Part shown: piece by piece, positions 28,022 through 39,953 of the stretch
How positions within the stretch are numbered: the stretch's first letter is position 1
Layout: each line of letters begins with the position of its first letter
Assembly: GCF_005047355.1 (NCBI RefSeq)
Contig: NZ_SUMC01000001.1
Coordinates: forward strand, 186,001-250,000
Direction: 5' to 3'
Origin: Actinacidiphila oryziradicis
GTDB lineage: Bacteria > Actinomycetota > Actinomycetes > Streptomycetales > Streptomycetaceae
DNA length: 64,000 bases
Notes under the pieces: model-generated
The model's input: only the letters and a program-made list of their open reading frames with translations
Databases searched by the model: none
What the model was told of the DNA's origin: nothing
Translations under genes and position numbers: made by a program

Positions 28022-28056
28022 GGGGGACCACCTCGAAATCGCCCCCGCCCCGGCAT

Positions 28057-28083
28057 CCAGGCCTTCCCGTTTTTGAAGGCTGG
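28057..28083 (+). terminator. Possible hairpin terminator after cysN
   Basis: GCCTTC (28061-28066) and GAAGGC (28075-28080) form a stem around CCGTTTTT, extendable by flanking CCAG and TGG with a bulge. The T-run lies in the loop rather than after the stem, so this is only a modest candidate for ending the cluster operon. Confidence 0.35.
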
Positions 28084-28131
28084 GGTGTGCCCGGCGCCCC
28101 GAAGGGCGGTCAGGCACACTCCGGCCCGGTG

Positions 28132-29086
<955 letters not shown>

Positions 29087-29090
<4 letters not shown>

Positions 29091-29509
29091 GCCTCCTGCT
29101 TGGCGTCGATCTCGGCAATCAGGGCCTCGATACGGGTCTTGATCTCGTCGCGGATCGGGCGGACGGACTCCACGCCCTTGCCCGCGGGGTCTTCCAGGGC
29201 CCAGTCGAGGTACTTCTTGCCGGGGAAGATGGGGCAGGCGTCGCCGCAGCCCATGGTGATGACGTAGTCCGACGCCTGGACGGCTTCGGTGGTCAGAATC
29301 TTCGGCTTCCTGTCGGAGATGTCGATGCCGACTTCCTTCATCGCCTCGACCGCGGCCGGGTTGACCTGGTCGCCCGGGATGGACCCGGCGGAGCGGACCT
29401 CGATCCGGTCGCCGGCGAGGTGGTTGAGGAATCCGGCGGCCATCTGCGAGCGCCCGGCGTTGTGGACGCAGACGAACAGCACGGACGCGGCAGGGGCGGT
29501 GGTGGACAT
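29087..29509 (-). CDS. arsC: Arsenate reductase, low-molecular-weight phosphatase type
   Basis: A 140-residue arsenate reductase. The anion-binding loop and nucleophilic Cys are in [16 protein letters not shown] near the N-terminus. The later [18 protein letters not shown] provides the second cysteine pair and the Asp-Pro-like acid region is [11 protein letters not shown]. It reduces arsenate to arsenite, probably with thioredoxin or mycothiol. It appears intact and overlaps the broken trxB by 4 bases. No ACR3 or ArsB efflux pump is left in the window, so the pathway looks incomplete here. Confidence 0.9.
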
Positions 29510-29552
29510 CAGTTCTTCCTTTTCCAGTGGAACGGTGGGCTCGCGGCCGGGA

Positions 29553-29663
29553 TCAGGCCGTGGGCAGGGTGGCGAGCAGGTCGGTGACGTGCGCGTCGAT
29601 GGCGTCGCGGATCGCGCGGACCGCCTCGATCGGGGCGCCGTCGGGGTCGGCGACGGGCCAGTC
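29553..29663 (-). pseudogene. C-terminal scrap of a second arsC-like phosphatase
   Basis: The minus strand encodes DWPVADPDGAPIEAVRAIR followed by a helical tail ending in ATLPTA. This is the C-terminal Asp-Pro loop and last helix of a low-molecular-weight phosphatase/ArsC-like protein. Everything upstream of the Asp is replaced by aquaporin sequence in the opposite direction at about 29663. Confidence 0.65.
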
Positions 29664-29664
29664 C

Positions 29665-30072
29665 ATCGCCGGGGCGATCGGCGGCGCCGTGCTGGCGAAC
29701 GCCATGTTCGCCGAACCGGTGGTGCGGTGGTCCACCCACGACCGCTCCGCCGGGCACCTGCTGCTTGGCGAGGTCGTCGCCACCGCCGGGTTGATCCTGC
29801 TGATCTTCGGGCTCGCCCGCGCCGACCGGCTGCACTTCGCGCCGGTCGCGGTGGCCTCCTACATCGGCGCGGCCTACTGGTTCACCTCCTCCACCTCCTT
29901 CGCCAACCCCGCGGTCACGATCGGCCGGGCCTTCTCCGACACCCTCGCCGGGATCGCCCCGGGTTCCGTCCTCGGCTTCATCGGCATGCAGCTGATCGGA
30001 GCCGTCGTGGGGCTGGCGCTGGTAGCCGTGGTCTTCGGCCGTCCCGGCAGCCGGACGGCCGACGACGTCTGA
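29665..30072 (+). pseudogene. C-terminal part of an MIP/aquaporin channel
   Basis: About 135 residues of an aquaglyceroporin-like channel remain: AGAIGGAVLANAMF, several membrane helices, and the second half with SSTSFANPAVTIGRAFSDT, which contains the NPA motif. The first NPA motif and the N-terminal helices are gone. Aquaporins occur in actinomycete arsenic loci, where they may conduct arsenite. The break at about 29665 coincides with the break of the arsC-like scrap. Confidence 0.75.
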
Positions 30073-30211
30073 TCCGTACAGCTCGCGGCGCCGCGACGCG
30101 TGAGGAGCATGCGGGTCGGCCCGGCGGCAGGAGGTCCAGAGTCGGGGTCCGGGCCGGCGGCAGTACCGCCCGTGGCCTTGGCGGCGACGCTCCGCGCAAC
30201 GTACAGGTCGG

Positions 30212-30577
30212 TCAGGCTCCGGCTGCGGAGGTGAGCAGTTGCCCCATGGCGGCCAGTACGGCCGGGGCGACGCGGTAGTAGACCCAGGTGCCGCGCCGCT
30301 GGGAGGTCAGCAGTCCTGCCTCGCGGAGCTTCTTGAGGTGGTGGGAGACGGTGGGCTGGGAGACGCCGACGTCGGAGATGTCGCACACGCACGCCTCGCC
30401 GCCCTCGTGGGAGGCGATCAGGGAGAACAACCGCAGGCGCACCGGGTCACCGAGTGCCTTGAACATCACGGCGGTCCGCTCGGCCTCCACGGCCGTGAGC
30501 GGGCGTTCGGTCAGCGGCGGGCAGCACGGCGCCGCGCTCTCCGGCTCCAGCAGCGGCAACACCTGCACATTCGACAT
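30212..30577 (-). CDS. arsR: ArsR-family metalloregulator
   Basis: A 121-residue winged-helix repressor. ALGDPVRLRLFSLIASHEGG begins the DNA-binding domain. ACVCDISDVGVSQPTVSHHL carries the CVC motif that binds As(III) and the recognition helix. An N-terminal PCCPP adds further thiols. It should derepress the operon on arsenite binding. The ATG at 30577 is preferred; an ATG at 30595 lies inside the operator. The predicted operator overlaps its start region, and a second copy controls the two flavoprotein genes. Confidence 0.92.
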   Translation of the reverse strand: MSNVQVLPLLEPESAAPCCPPLTERPLTAVEAERTAVMFKALGDPVRLRLFSLIASHEGGEACVCDISDVGVSQPTVSHHLKKLREAGLLTSQRRGTWVYYRVAPAVLAAMGQLLTSAAGA

Positions 30578-30601
30578 GCGTCTATGTTGACACATGTCGA
30601 A
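30570..30601. promoter_or_regulatory. ArsR operator at the arsR start
   Basis: A 32-bp element bounded by TTCGACATG (30570-30578) and CATGTCGAA (30593-30601), a perfect 9-bp inverted repeat, with GTCTATGTTGAC in the middle. A sequence matching it at 27 of 32 positions occurs at 31696-31727. Position over the arsR 5' end indicates autoregulation. Confidence 0.75.
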
Positions 30602-30625
30602 CCAGAACGGTGAGGCCGTACGGCG

Positions 30626-31678
30626 TCATGACCGCGCGAGGTGAGCGGCCAGGCGGCGGGCGGCGCGGACGGCGTCCCGGCCGACCCCGCGCAGGGAGTT
30701 CGACGACAGGCTGCGCTGCCATTCCGGCCCCACATAGACCAGCCCTGGATGGGTGAGGGAGGCGCCGTCGCGGTGCAGCGGATGCCCCTGCCCGTCCAGA
30801 GCGCCAAACCCGTCGAAGTAGGGCAGGTCAGGCCGGTAGCCGGTGGCCAGCAGAACCGCGTCGATCGCTTCGACCGTCCCGTCCGGCCAGGTGACCCTTG
30901 CCGCCGTCGCCGCCGGTGAAGACCGGCAGTCCGGAATGCCGACGTCCAGTGCGGCACGGTACCGGCTGTCGTCGATGACCAGCTGCGTCGGCGGGGTCCG
31001 CAGGAAGCGGTCGACCGGCGCGGTGTCGATGCCGGTCCGGGCGAGCCAGAAGCGCAGGCCCCGGCCCAGGATGTGCTGACGGGCGAACCGCGCCGGCGTG
31101 CGGCTGGCCAGCGTCACCCGCGCGGCAGTGGCCAGTTCTGCCGCGATCTGCACCGCGGAGTCCCCGGCCCCGACCACGATGACCCGCTGACCGGCGAACG
31201 GCTCGGAAGTCCGGTAGTCCGCCGCGTGCAGCACCGAGCCCGCGAAGTGCGCCAGGCCCGGCAGATCGGGCCGGTAGGGGCGGCCGAAGGTCCCGCTCGC
31301 CGCGACCACCGCCCGCGCCGCCAGCTGCTGTCCGCCCTCCAGGGCGACGGCGAACCCCTTCCCGTCGGGGCGGACCTCCACCACGCGGGTGCGGGTGCGG
31401 ATCTCGGCATCCAGGCGCGCGGCGTAGGAGGCGAGATAGGCGACGACCTCATCCCGGCGTGGACAGCGGTCGCCGTCGCCGCCGAACGGCATGCCCGGCA
31501 GGGAGCTGTACCGCGCCGGGGAGAACAGGGTGAGGCTGTCTTAGTAGCGCGGCCACGACCCGGCCGGCCGCGCGGACGCCTTCAGCACCACCGGCGTCAG
31601 CCCGTGCCGCAGCAGGGCATGCGCTGCTGCGAGCCCGGACTGGCCGCCCCCGATCACCGCGACGTCGACCTGCTCCAT
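30626..31678 (-). pseudogene. ArsO-like flavoprotein monooxygenase with an in-frame stop
   Basis: A 350-codon reading frame for an FAD/NADPH oxidoreductase of the type found in arsenic clusters. The FAD loop is VAVIGGGQSGLAAAHAL, the NADPH loop VIVVGAGDSAVQIAAEL, and AVLLATGYRPDLPYF lies near the end. Codon 46 is TAA (31541-31543) right after GSWPRY, where homologous proteins continue with a second Tyr; TAC to TAA would explain it. No frame shift is involved. AGGAGG precedes the ATG at 31678. Translation restart at an internal start near 31492 is conceivable but would lack the FAD-binding motif. Confidence 0.82.
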
Positions 31679-31695
31679 CACAACGACCTCCTGGT

Positions 31696-31727
31696 TTCGA
31701 CGTGTGTCTATGTTGACGCTTATCGAA
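31696..31727. promoter_or_regulatory. Second ArsR operator between divergent flavoprotein genes
   Basis: TTCGA at 31696-31700 and TCGAA at 31723-31727 bound a 32-bp element whose core GTCTATGTTGAC (31706-31717) is identical to that at 30580-30591. It sits between the leftward broken flavoprotein and the rightward intact one and could control both. Confidence 0.72.
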
Positions 31728-31790
31728 TCAAGTGTAATGCTGGCGCTGCAAGCCATCGACGGATGTCGAAGCAGAAAATGAGGAGTCGTT

Positions 31791-33152
31791 GTGAACGCGC
31801 CTGCCACCAGCGAACTGCCCGTCGTCGTCATCGGAGCCGGCCCGGCCGGGCTCGCCGCCGCAGCCCACCTTCTCGACCACGGCATCGAGCCCCTGGTCCT
31901 GGAGACCGGTCCGGCCGCCGGCGCGGCCGTGCGGGAGTGGTCACACGTACGGCTGTTCTCCACCTGGGGCGAGCTCACTGACCCGGCCGCAGAAAAGCTC
32001 CTGGCGCCCACCGGCTGGACCAAGCCCGATGCCGCCGCGTACCCGTCCGGCGGGGACTGGGCCGAGCAGTACCTCCAGCCGCTCGCCGACGTCCTGGGCG
32101 GGCGCGTCCGCTACCACGCCACCGTCACCGGGGTCTCGCGCACCGGCCGCGACCGGATCGTCGACGCCGACCGCGAGAGCCAGCCCTTCGTCGTGCACCT
32201 CAACACCGCCGGCAGCGGTGAGGAGCGCGTCTTCGCCCGCGCGGTCATCGACGCCTCCGGCACCTGGACCACGCCCGGCCCGGCCGGAGCCAGCGGCCTT
32301 CCCGCCCTCGGCGAGAAGACCGCGGCCGACCGCATCACCTACCGCGTCCCCGACCTGAAGGACCCAGCCGTACGCGCCCGCTACGCCGGTAAGCGCACCG
32401 CTGTCATCGGCTCCGGCGCCTCCGCGTTCACCGCGCTGGCCAGCCTCGCCGACCTCGCCAAGGAGGAGCCCGGCACGCACGCGGTGTGGATCCTGCGCCG
32501 GGGCATCAGCGGCTCCACGTTCGGCGGCGGCGAAGCCGACCAGCTGCCCGCCCGCGGCGCCCTCGGCCTCGCGGCGAAGGCCGCCGTCGAAGGCAGCTAC
32601 GCGGACGCGGTCACCGGCTTCCGTACCGAAGCGATCGAGCGCGACGCGGAAGGCCGCCTGGTCCTGGCCGGTGAGGATGGCCGCCGCCTGGACCCGGTGG
32701 ACGAGGTCATCGTGCTCACCGGCCTGCGCCCGGACCTGTCGTTCCTGTCCGAACTCCGCCTCGGTCTGGACGAGCGCCTCCAGGCACCCGTCGAGCTGGC
32801 GCCGCTGATCGACCCCAACCAGCACTCCTGCGGCACCGTCTACCCGCACGGCCACCGCGAACTGTCCCACCCAGAACAGGGCGTCTACCTGGTCGGCATG
32901 AAGTCCTACGGCCGCGCCCCGACCTTCCTGGCCATGACCGGCTACGAGCAGGTCCGCTCCGTCACCGCAGCCCTCGCCGGCGACCTGGAATCCGCCGACC
33001 GCGTCGAACTCACCCTCCCCGACACCGGAGTGTGCGGCGGCGCCGGCCTCTTCGACCAGCCCGAGGCCGCCCAGGACAACAGCGGCGGCGGCTGCTGCGC
33101 CGCTCCGGCCACGCTCACCATCGGAGCCCCCGCCCCCTCCGGCGGCTGCTGA
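31791..33152 (+). CDS. FAD-dependent oxidoreductase of the arsenic locus
   Basis: A 453-residue flavoprotein: VVVIGAGPAGLAAAAHLLDH (FAD), ASGTWTTPGPAG, TAVIGSGASAFTALASL (NADPH) and VIVLTGLRPDLSFL. The C-terminal tail is Cys-rich (SGGGCCAAP and a final GGC), which may bind arsenite or another thiophilic metalloid. It starts with GTG after a GAGGAG site. It is divergent from the broken ArsO-like gene, shares the ArsR operator, and is followed after 4 bases by an MFS pump gene. A role in organoarsenical or thiol-linked arsenic metabolism is likely, but the reaction is unknown. Confidence 0.82.
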   Translation: MNAPATSELPVVVIGAGPAGLAAAAHLLDHGIEPLVLETGPAAGAAVREWSHVRLFSTWGELTDPAAEKLLAPTGWTKPDAAAYPSGGDWAEQYLQPLADVLGGRVRYHATVTGVSRTGRDRIVDADRESQPFVVHLNTAGSGEERVFARAVIDASGTWTTPGPAGASGLPALGEKTAADRITYRVPDLKDPAVRARYAGKRTAVIGSGASAFTALASLADLAKEEPGTHAVWILRRGISGSTFGGGEADQLPARGALGLAAKAAVEGSYADAVTGFRTEAIERDAEGRLVLAGEDGRRLDPVDEVIVLTGLRPDLSFLSELRLGLDERLQAPVELAPLIDPNQHSCGTVYPHGHRELSHPEQGVYLVGMKSYGRAPTFLAMTGYEQVRSVTAALAGDLESADRVELTLPDTGVCGGAGLFDQPEAAQDNSGGGCCAAPATLTIGAPAPSGGC

Positions 33153-33156
33153 CCCG

Positions 33157-33955
33157 GTGACCGATGTCCACAGCGGCCTGGCCGCGACCGGAGCGGGCAT
33201 CCGGTCGCGGCCACGCGCCGTACTGCCGGCCCTGTGCGCCACGCAGATCACCAGCTGGGGCGTTATCTACTACGCCTTCCCCGTGCTCAACGCCCGCATC
33301 ACCGCCGACACAGGCTGGTCCCCCGCCGCCACCACCGCGGCCTTTTCCGCCGCCCTGCTCGTCTCCGCCGTGGCGGGCATCCCCATCGGCCGGATCCTCG
33401 ACCGGCGAGGCCCACGCGCCGTGATGACCACCGGCTCCGTCCTGGCAGTGCTCTCCCTGCTCGCCATCGCCCGCGCGCCCAACCTGACGGCCTTTGCCGC
33501 CGGGTGGCTGCTGGCCGGCACCGCCATGGCCGCCACCTTCTACCCCCCAGCCTTCGCCGCACTCACCCGCTGGTGGGGCAACGACCGCGTCCGGGCCCTC
33601 ACCATCGTCACGCTGGCCGGCGGACTCGCCTCCACCGTCTTCGCACCGCTGACCGCAGCCCTCGCCGAACACTTCAGCTGGAGGACCACCTACCTCATCC
33701 TGGCGGCCATCCTCGCCCTCGTGACCATCCCCGCGCACGCGCTGGCACTGCGTGCGCCATGGCCGCCGCCCCCCGCAGCCCCCGGGCAACCCTCACCACC
33801 GCACCGCCGGTGACCCGCAGCCGCCCCTTCATCCTCCTCGCCGCAGCACTCACCCTGTCCGGGTTCGCGATGTACTCCGTCGTCATGGGACTCGTCCCCC
33901 TCCTGACCGAACGCGGCGCCACGCCCACCGAAGCCGCTTGGGCCCTCGGAACCGC
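33157..33955 (+). pseudogene. MFS efflux transporter, frameshifted and truncated
   Basis: The N-terminal half of an MFS transporter begins with GTG at 33157 and is readable to about 33760: the RILDRRGPRAVMTTGSVLAV loop is the conserved motif between helices 2 and 3. The frame then shifts in a C-rich run near 33760-33780 and continues as RSRPFILLAAALTLSGFAMY up to PTEAAWALG at about 33953. There the transporter sequence stops abruptly. The last four to five helices are missing. In its place begins a tRNA-like scar. It was probably the arsenical efflux partner of the upstream flavoprotein. Confidence 0.75.
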
Positions 33956-34001
33956 AGGCCACAGGCCCGAATCCTCTGGGCAGACGCAAACCGCCCGAGC
34001 C

Positions 34002-34025
34002 GCAGGTTCGAGTCCTGTGAGGGCA
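34002..34025 (+). other. tRNA 3'-end-like sequence, possible attachment-site scar
   Basis: GCAGG TTCGAGT CCTGT folds as a T-arm (five pairs including one G-U) with the invariant TTCRANY loop, followed by GAGGGCA where a 3' acceptor strand would be. No matching 5' acceptor or anticodon arm lies upstream, where the truncated MFS gene ends. Such partial tRNA ends are typical of att sites left by integrative elements. Confidence 0.4.
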
Positions 34026-34040
34026 CGCCGACGTCGCCTT

Positions 34041-34547
34041 CCGGCCCATCGATGACCACATACTGAACCGTGACCGCGACGGGTCCCCGCTTCCGCCGGT
34101 GCTCGCCGTCGCCCGGGTTCCCTTGCTGTTCGTCGCTCCGCGCTTCATCCATGGCGTCCACATTGCTCCACCGCACTCGGTAGCGCAGTCACCCGATGGT
34201 GGGACGGCCCTTGCCGACGGCACTTGTGAGCGCAGCGGACGGACCGCGGAACCGACCAGGTCCGTCGCCTGTGGCGGCGAACCGTAGATGCGCCTGGTCC
34301 GCATCGCAGCCTTCTTCCGCCGCGGGCCCGCCGTGGCGCGACGCCGACGAAGTACGGAGATGTCGTGCGACCGCGTGTACGACACCGCTCACCCCGGCTC
34401 CAGCGGCCACGGCACCTGACGGCCCGGGTTTCACAGGCCGTGCCGGTCGGGGATCTTCATCAGGTTGCGTTCGCGCTTCTGGCCGGCGCGCAGAGTGGTG
34501 AGGTAGGCGGTGAAGTCCTCCTGCTGCCCAGGTTCTGGTGGCAGGTC
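34041..34547. other. Scar region with fragments of lost genes
   Basis: No intact gene. On the minus strand, 34431-34540 encodes a fragment with DFTAYLTTLRAGQKRERN and a terminal KIPDRHGL. This looks like the conserved C-terminus of a larger actinomycete protein, possibly a SWIM zinc-finger type, though that identity is uncertain. A minus-strand frame at about 34030-34176 (RKRGPVAVTVQYVVIDG) runs into the tRNA-like site and could be the tail of an integrase-like gene. Nothing else is supported. Confidence 0.35.
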
Positions 34548-34892
34548 AATCGCCGATCCCATGCGCGCCGACCTGGTCGTCGGCGCCCTGGAGGCGGCCG
34601 TGGCCGCTCACGGCGGCGATGTCGCGGACGTCATCTTTCACACCGATCACGGCACGCAGCACACCAGCGGTGCGTTCGCGGCCGTCTGCCGCCGGCACGG
34701 GATCCGCCGGTCGATGGGGCGTGTCGGCTCGAGCTGCGACAATGCCCTGGTCGAGCCGTTCTTCCAGGGCCTGAAGCGGGAGTTGACGCATCAGCGCAGG
34801 TGGGCGACCGCGGCTCGGCGCTGCCGTACCTCACACCCATCGAGTTCGAACAGCGGCTGATCAACTCGGATAACCTCGGCCTCGCTGCATGA
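34548..34892 (+). pseudogene. IS3-family transposase C-terminal remnant
   Basis: The DDE integrase core is recognisable: ADPMRADLVVGALE, VIFHTDHGTQHTSGAF (second catalytic Asp), RRHGIRRSMGRVGSSCDNA and LVEPFFQGLKREL (catalytic Glu). After that the frame shifts and the tail YLTPIEFEQRL...LGLAA is read in another frame, with part of the final helix missing. The N-terminal half is absent. It is a dead IS3/IS150-like element. Confidence 0.85.
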
Positions 34893-35034
34893 AACCCGGT
34901 GTCCACAACCGGGGAGCAATCTCAGCTCCCCCATGTTCCCAGGCGCGACCGGAGCGTGGCGCGTATCCCTGCCCCGCAGGACACCGCGGTACCACCAACC
35001 ACGCGTCAGCGAACCACAGGTAGGATCCGGTGGT

Positions 35035-36978
<1,944 letters not shown>

Positions 36979-37403
36979 AGCGGATCCTGGTGGTCATTGC
37001 ATTGGTCAAGCGGTGAGGGTCAGCTCGAGTCGGGCTTCGTTCCCCCGGGGCCCTGGCCGTCAGAGAGTCCCTTGGCAGGCTCCTGCCACGATCCGCCTTC
37101 GCGAAAACCCGGTCCCCTGGGGACAGCCTCGTGACGCCCGGCCCGGTCTCCACCACGACGCCGGCGGAGTCACTCCCGAGGATCGCCGGGAAGACGTACT
37201 CCTTGTAGCGCCTCGCCCGCCCGCTGGAAATATTGGCGTCCAGGGGGTTGACCGAGGAGGTGCGCACGTGTCCGGATCCGGTGGCCGGATGGTCAGCCTG
37301 CCGGGGGCGAGACGATTACTCCCGGAAACCAGCGCACGGCTGGCTCGTAGGTGTTCGGGCGGGCCGGGCCGGCGAAGTACTCGTCGTCACGCCCTCCAAC
37401 CCA
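36979..37403. other. Intergenic region with a dehydrogenase scrap
   Basis: Only one coding remnant is recognisable (37093-37267, minus strand, listed separately). The remainder has no supported gene or clear promoter. It separates the rightward RCK protein gene from the leftward IclR gene, whose 3' ends face each other. Confidence 0.5.
37093..37267 (-). pseudogene. Fragment of a zinc-type alcohol dehydrogenase / quinone reductase
   Basis: A minus-strand frame reads VRTSSVNPLDANISSG, then FPAILGSDSAGVVVETG and VTRLSPGDRVFA. This is the N-terminal catalytic domain of a medium-chain NADPH:quinone oxidoreductase. The first 25-30 residues and the whole cofactor domain are missing. Confidence 0.75.
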
Positions 37404-38165
37404 TCACAGTTCCTTCGCGATGCCCGAGGCGGCCTGCTCGAGCAGACGAAAGAGCTCCGCGGCCCGCGTGCGGTCGAGCCGGGTGCTGGGGGCCGAGACG
37501 GTCACTGCCGCCACGCAGATCCCGTAGCGGTCACGTACGGGTACACCGACGGCGTGCACATCGCGGACGCTCTCGGCGAGGTTGAGCGCGTAGCCCCGTG
37601 CCCGGCACTCGGCGAGGTCCGCGACCAGCAAGTCCAGGTCGGGCACGGTATTCGGGGTGAGGGGGGTGATGCCGCGCGGGTAGCGCTCGCGCAATTGCTC
37701 GGGAGTGAGTTCGGCCAGCAGCGCCTTCCCTCCGGCGGTCGTGTAGGCGGGCAGATGGTCACCGGTGCGCGGCGCCACCCGCAGGGTGCGCGGGCCTTCG
37801 ACGCCGTTGAGGAAGAAGCAGTCCGGTCCGTCGAGGACCAGGAGGTTCGACGTCTCCCGCGCGGCATCGCGCAAGGTCTGAAGGTGCGGCCGGGCGATCC
37901 GGATCAGGGTGCGTTCGTCGGCGATCCCGCGGGCCAGGCTGGTGAGCGCGGGTCCGAGCCGGTAGCGCCGGCCGTCCGGTTCCTGCTCGACGAAGCCGTG
38001 GGTGCGCAGCGTCGTCAGGACGCGGTGGGCGGTGGAGCGGGCGACGCCGAGGTGGCCGCTGACCTCGGTGAGACGTACGTACTCGCGTCCGCGCAGGTAG
38101 AGCAGAGTGCGCAGGGCGTTGGCGACGGAGTTCGCACCATAGATGTCAGCTGATTCGTTCGACAT
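37404..38165 (-). CDS. IclR-family regulator of the benzoylformate genes
   Basis: A 253-residue IclR protein. The N-terminal winged helix is LTEVSGHLGVARSTAHRVLTTL, and the C-terminal effector domain includes LPAYTTAGGKALLAEL and the conserved GITPLTPNTV...DLAECRARGYALN region. It is divergent from the benzoylformate decarboxylase gene with about 157 bases between, so it most likely controls that operon in response to an aromatic acid. The ATG at 38165 is the only good start. Confidence 0.9.
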   Translation of the reverse strand: MSNESADIYGANSVANALRTLLYLRGREYVRLTEVSGHLGVARSTAHRVLTTLRTHGFVEQEPDGRRYRLGPALTSLARGIADERTLIRIARPHLQTLRDAARETSNLLVLDGPDCFFLNGVEGPRTLRVAPRTGDHLPAYTTAGGKALLAELTPEQLRERYPRGITPLTPNTVPDLDLLVADLAECRARGYALNLAESVRDVHAVGVPVRDRYGICVAAVTVSAPSTRLDRTRAAELFRLLEQAASGIAKEL

Positions 38166-38322
38166 AGCAGAAACTCTATCTCGTGGCGTTCCGCCTAGTG
38201 ATGCCCGCTGTTTATAGTCTGAGCGATCCCGCCATGAGGAACTCAGGACGACACCCGGTTGCGGGTGACATCCGTCCCGCAGTCAAGATCCGACGGCGGA
38301 CTTCTGAAAGGAACCCCTCGCC

Positions 38323-39927
38323 ATGCGCTCCGTGCGAGACGCCGCCTTCGACGTCCTGCGTGCGCACGGTCTGACCACCGTGTTCGCCAACCCCGGCTCG
38401 ACCGAGGTGTCCCTGCTCTCCGACCTGCCCGACGACCTGGAATTCGTCCTCGCCCTGCACGAGGGGTCCGTCGTCGGCGCTGCCACCGGCTGGGCCATCG
38501 CACGCCAGGCGCCCGCGCTGGCCCTGCTGCACACCACCGCCGGACTCGGCAACGCGGTCGGCGCGCTCGCCACCGCGCGGGAGAACCGGGCCCCGCTGGT
38601 GGTGCTGGTCGGGCAGCAGGACCGCCGGCATCTCGCCCAGGAGCCGTTCCTGGCCGGGCGCTTGGAGGGTCTGGCCGGCGACTATCCCGTACGGGTGGAG
38701 ACACCTCCGCGTGCCCAGGACGTGCCCGGGGCGATCGGCCGCGCGGCGCACGCGGCACGTACCGCACGAGGCCCTGCGCTGGTCATCGTGCCTATGAGCG
38801 ACTGGGCCGAGCCGATGGAGGAACTGCCCGTTCCCGCACCCGCGGTGCTGCTGCAGTCGAGTGGCACCGACGCCCGGTCCGTCGCAAAGGTCGCCGGCCT
38901 GCTCGGTGCCGCCGTCTCCCCTGCCCTCGTCGTCGGTGCCGGGGCGGACGACGCGGCGACCTGGGAAGCGCTGACCGAGCTCGCCGAGACGCTCGGCTGC
39001 CCGGTGTGGCAGGAGTCGTTCGGGGCGCGAGCCGGATTCCCCCAGGACCATCCGAGCTTCGCCGGGCACCTGCCCGGCGACCGCACCCGGCTGCGCGAGA
39101 CCCTCGCTCCCCATGACTTCGTACTGGTCGTAGGGGCGCCGGCGCTGCGCCAGTACCCGTACGCGACCGGCCCCCTGGTGCACGAGGGAACGCGTCTGGT
39201 GCTGGTGACCGACGACCCCGGCGAAGCGCACCGCGCCCCCGTCGACCTGGCGGTGCTCACCCCGCTGCCGGCCTTCTGCGCCGAGCTGGCCGGCGCCGTA
39301 CCGCCCCGCCCCGCCGCAGTGCGTCCGGACTTCCGCCGCCGGGCCGCCGCGGTCGAACCGCCGCGCGAGGGCGAACCGTTGCGCGCCGCGCATGTCTTCG
39401 CCGCGTTCGCAGGGCGGCTTCCGGCCGACACCGTGGTGGTCGAGGAGACCCCCTCCAGCCGCCCCGACCTGCACGCGCTGCTCCCCGCGCGCCGGCCGCT
39501 CGGCTTCCTGAGCGCCGCGATGGGCGGGCTCGGGTTCGCCATGCCCGCCGCGGTCGGTGTGCGCATGGCCGTGCCCGAGCGGCCGGTGGTCGCGATGCTC
39601 GGCGACGGATCATCGCTCTACCAGATCCAGTCGCTGTGGACCGCGGCCCACTACCACGTGGGTGTGATCTTCGTCGTCCTGGCCAACGGGCGCTACGCGG
39701 TGATGGACCGGCTCGCCGAACTCCAGGGCGGCAAACCGCCCTGGCCGGCCTTCGAGGAGGTCAGCGTCTCCGCCATGGCCGGCGCCCTCGGCTGCCCCGC
39801 CCGCCGCGTCACCGACCACGCAGAGCTGCTGCGCGAACTCGACGCGGTGGTGCCCACCCTCAGGGACCGTACGGAGCCGCTGCTTCTGGAAGTGGCCGTC
39901 GAACCCGACCCGATCTTCGTCCCCTGA
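38323..39927 (+). CDS. mdlC: Benzoylformate decarboxylase-like ThDP enzyme
   Basis: A 534-residue ThDP-dependent decarboxylase. The catalytic Glu is in LALHEGSVVGAATG, the ThDP/Mg motif is MLGDGSSLYQIQSLWTAAHY followed by ANGRYAVMDRL, and FANPGSTEVSLL near the N-terminus matches benzoylformate decarboxylases. It should convert benzoylformate or a related 2-oxo acid to the aldehyde, which the next gene product would oxidise. AAAGGAACC precedes the ATG. The closely related oxalyl-CoA and acetolactate enzymes are less likely given the aldehyde dehydrogenase partner. Exact substrate is inferred. Confidence 0.82.
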   Translation: MRSVRDAAFDVLRAHGLTTVFANPGSTEVSLLSDLPDDLEFVLALHEGSVVGAATGWAIARQAPALALLHTTAGLGNAVGALATARENRAPLVVLVGQQDRRHLAQEPFLAGRLEGLAGDYPVRVETPPRAQDVPGAIGRAAHAARTARGPALVIVPMSDWAEPMEELPVPAPAVLLQSSGTDARSVAKVAGLLGAAVSPALVVGAGADDAATWEALTELAETLGCPVWQESFGARAGFPQDHPSFAGHLPGDRTRLRETLAPHDFVLVVGAPALRQYPYATGPLVHEGTRLVLVTDDPGEAHRAPVDLAVLTPLPAFCAELAGAVPPRPAAVRPDFRRRAAAVEPPREGEPLRAAHVFAAFAGRLPADTVVVEETPSSRPDLHALLPARRPLGFLSAAMGGLGFAMPAAVGVRMAVPERPVVAMLGDGSSLYQIQSLWTAAHYHVGVIFVVLANGRYAVMDRLAELQGGKPPWPAFEEVSVSAMAGALGCPARRVTDHAELLRELDAVVPTLRDRTEPLLLEVAVEPDPIFVP

Positions 39928-39953
39928 CCCACCTCGCAAGGAGTACGCACATC

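Noticed and set aside
38323..39927. Acetolactate synthase or oxalyl-CoA decarboxylase
   Set aside because: The N-terminal FANPGSTE motif and the partner benzaldehyde-type dehydrogenase fit benzoylformate decarboxylase better, and no small regulatory subunit is near.
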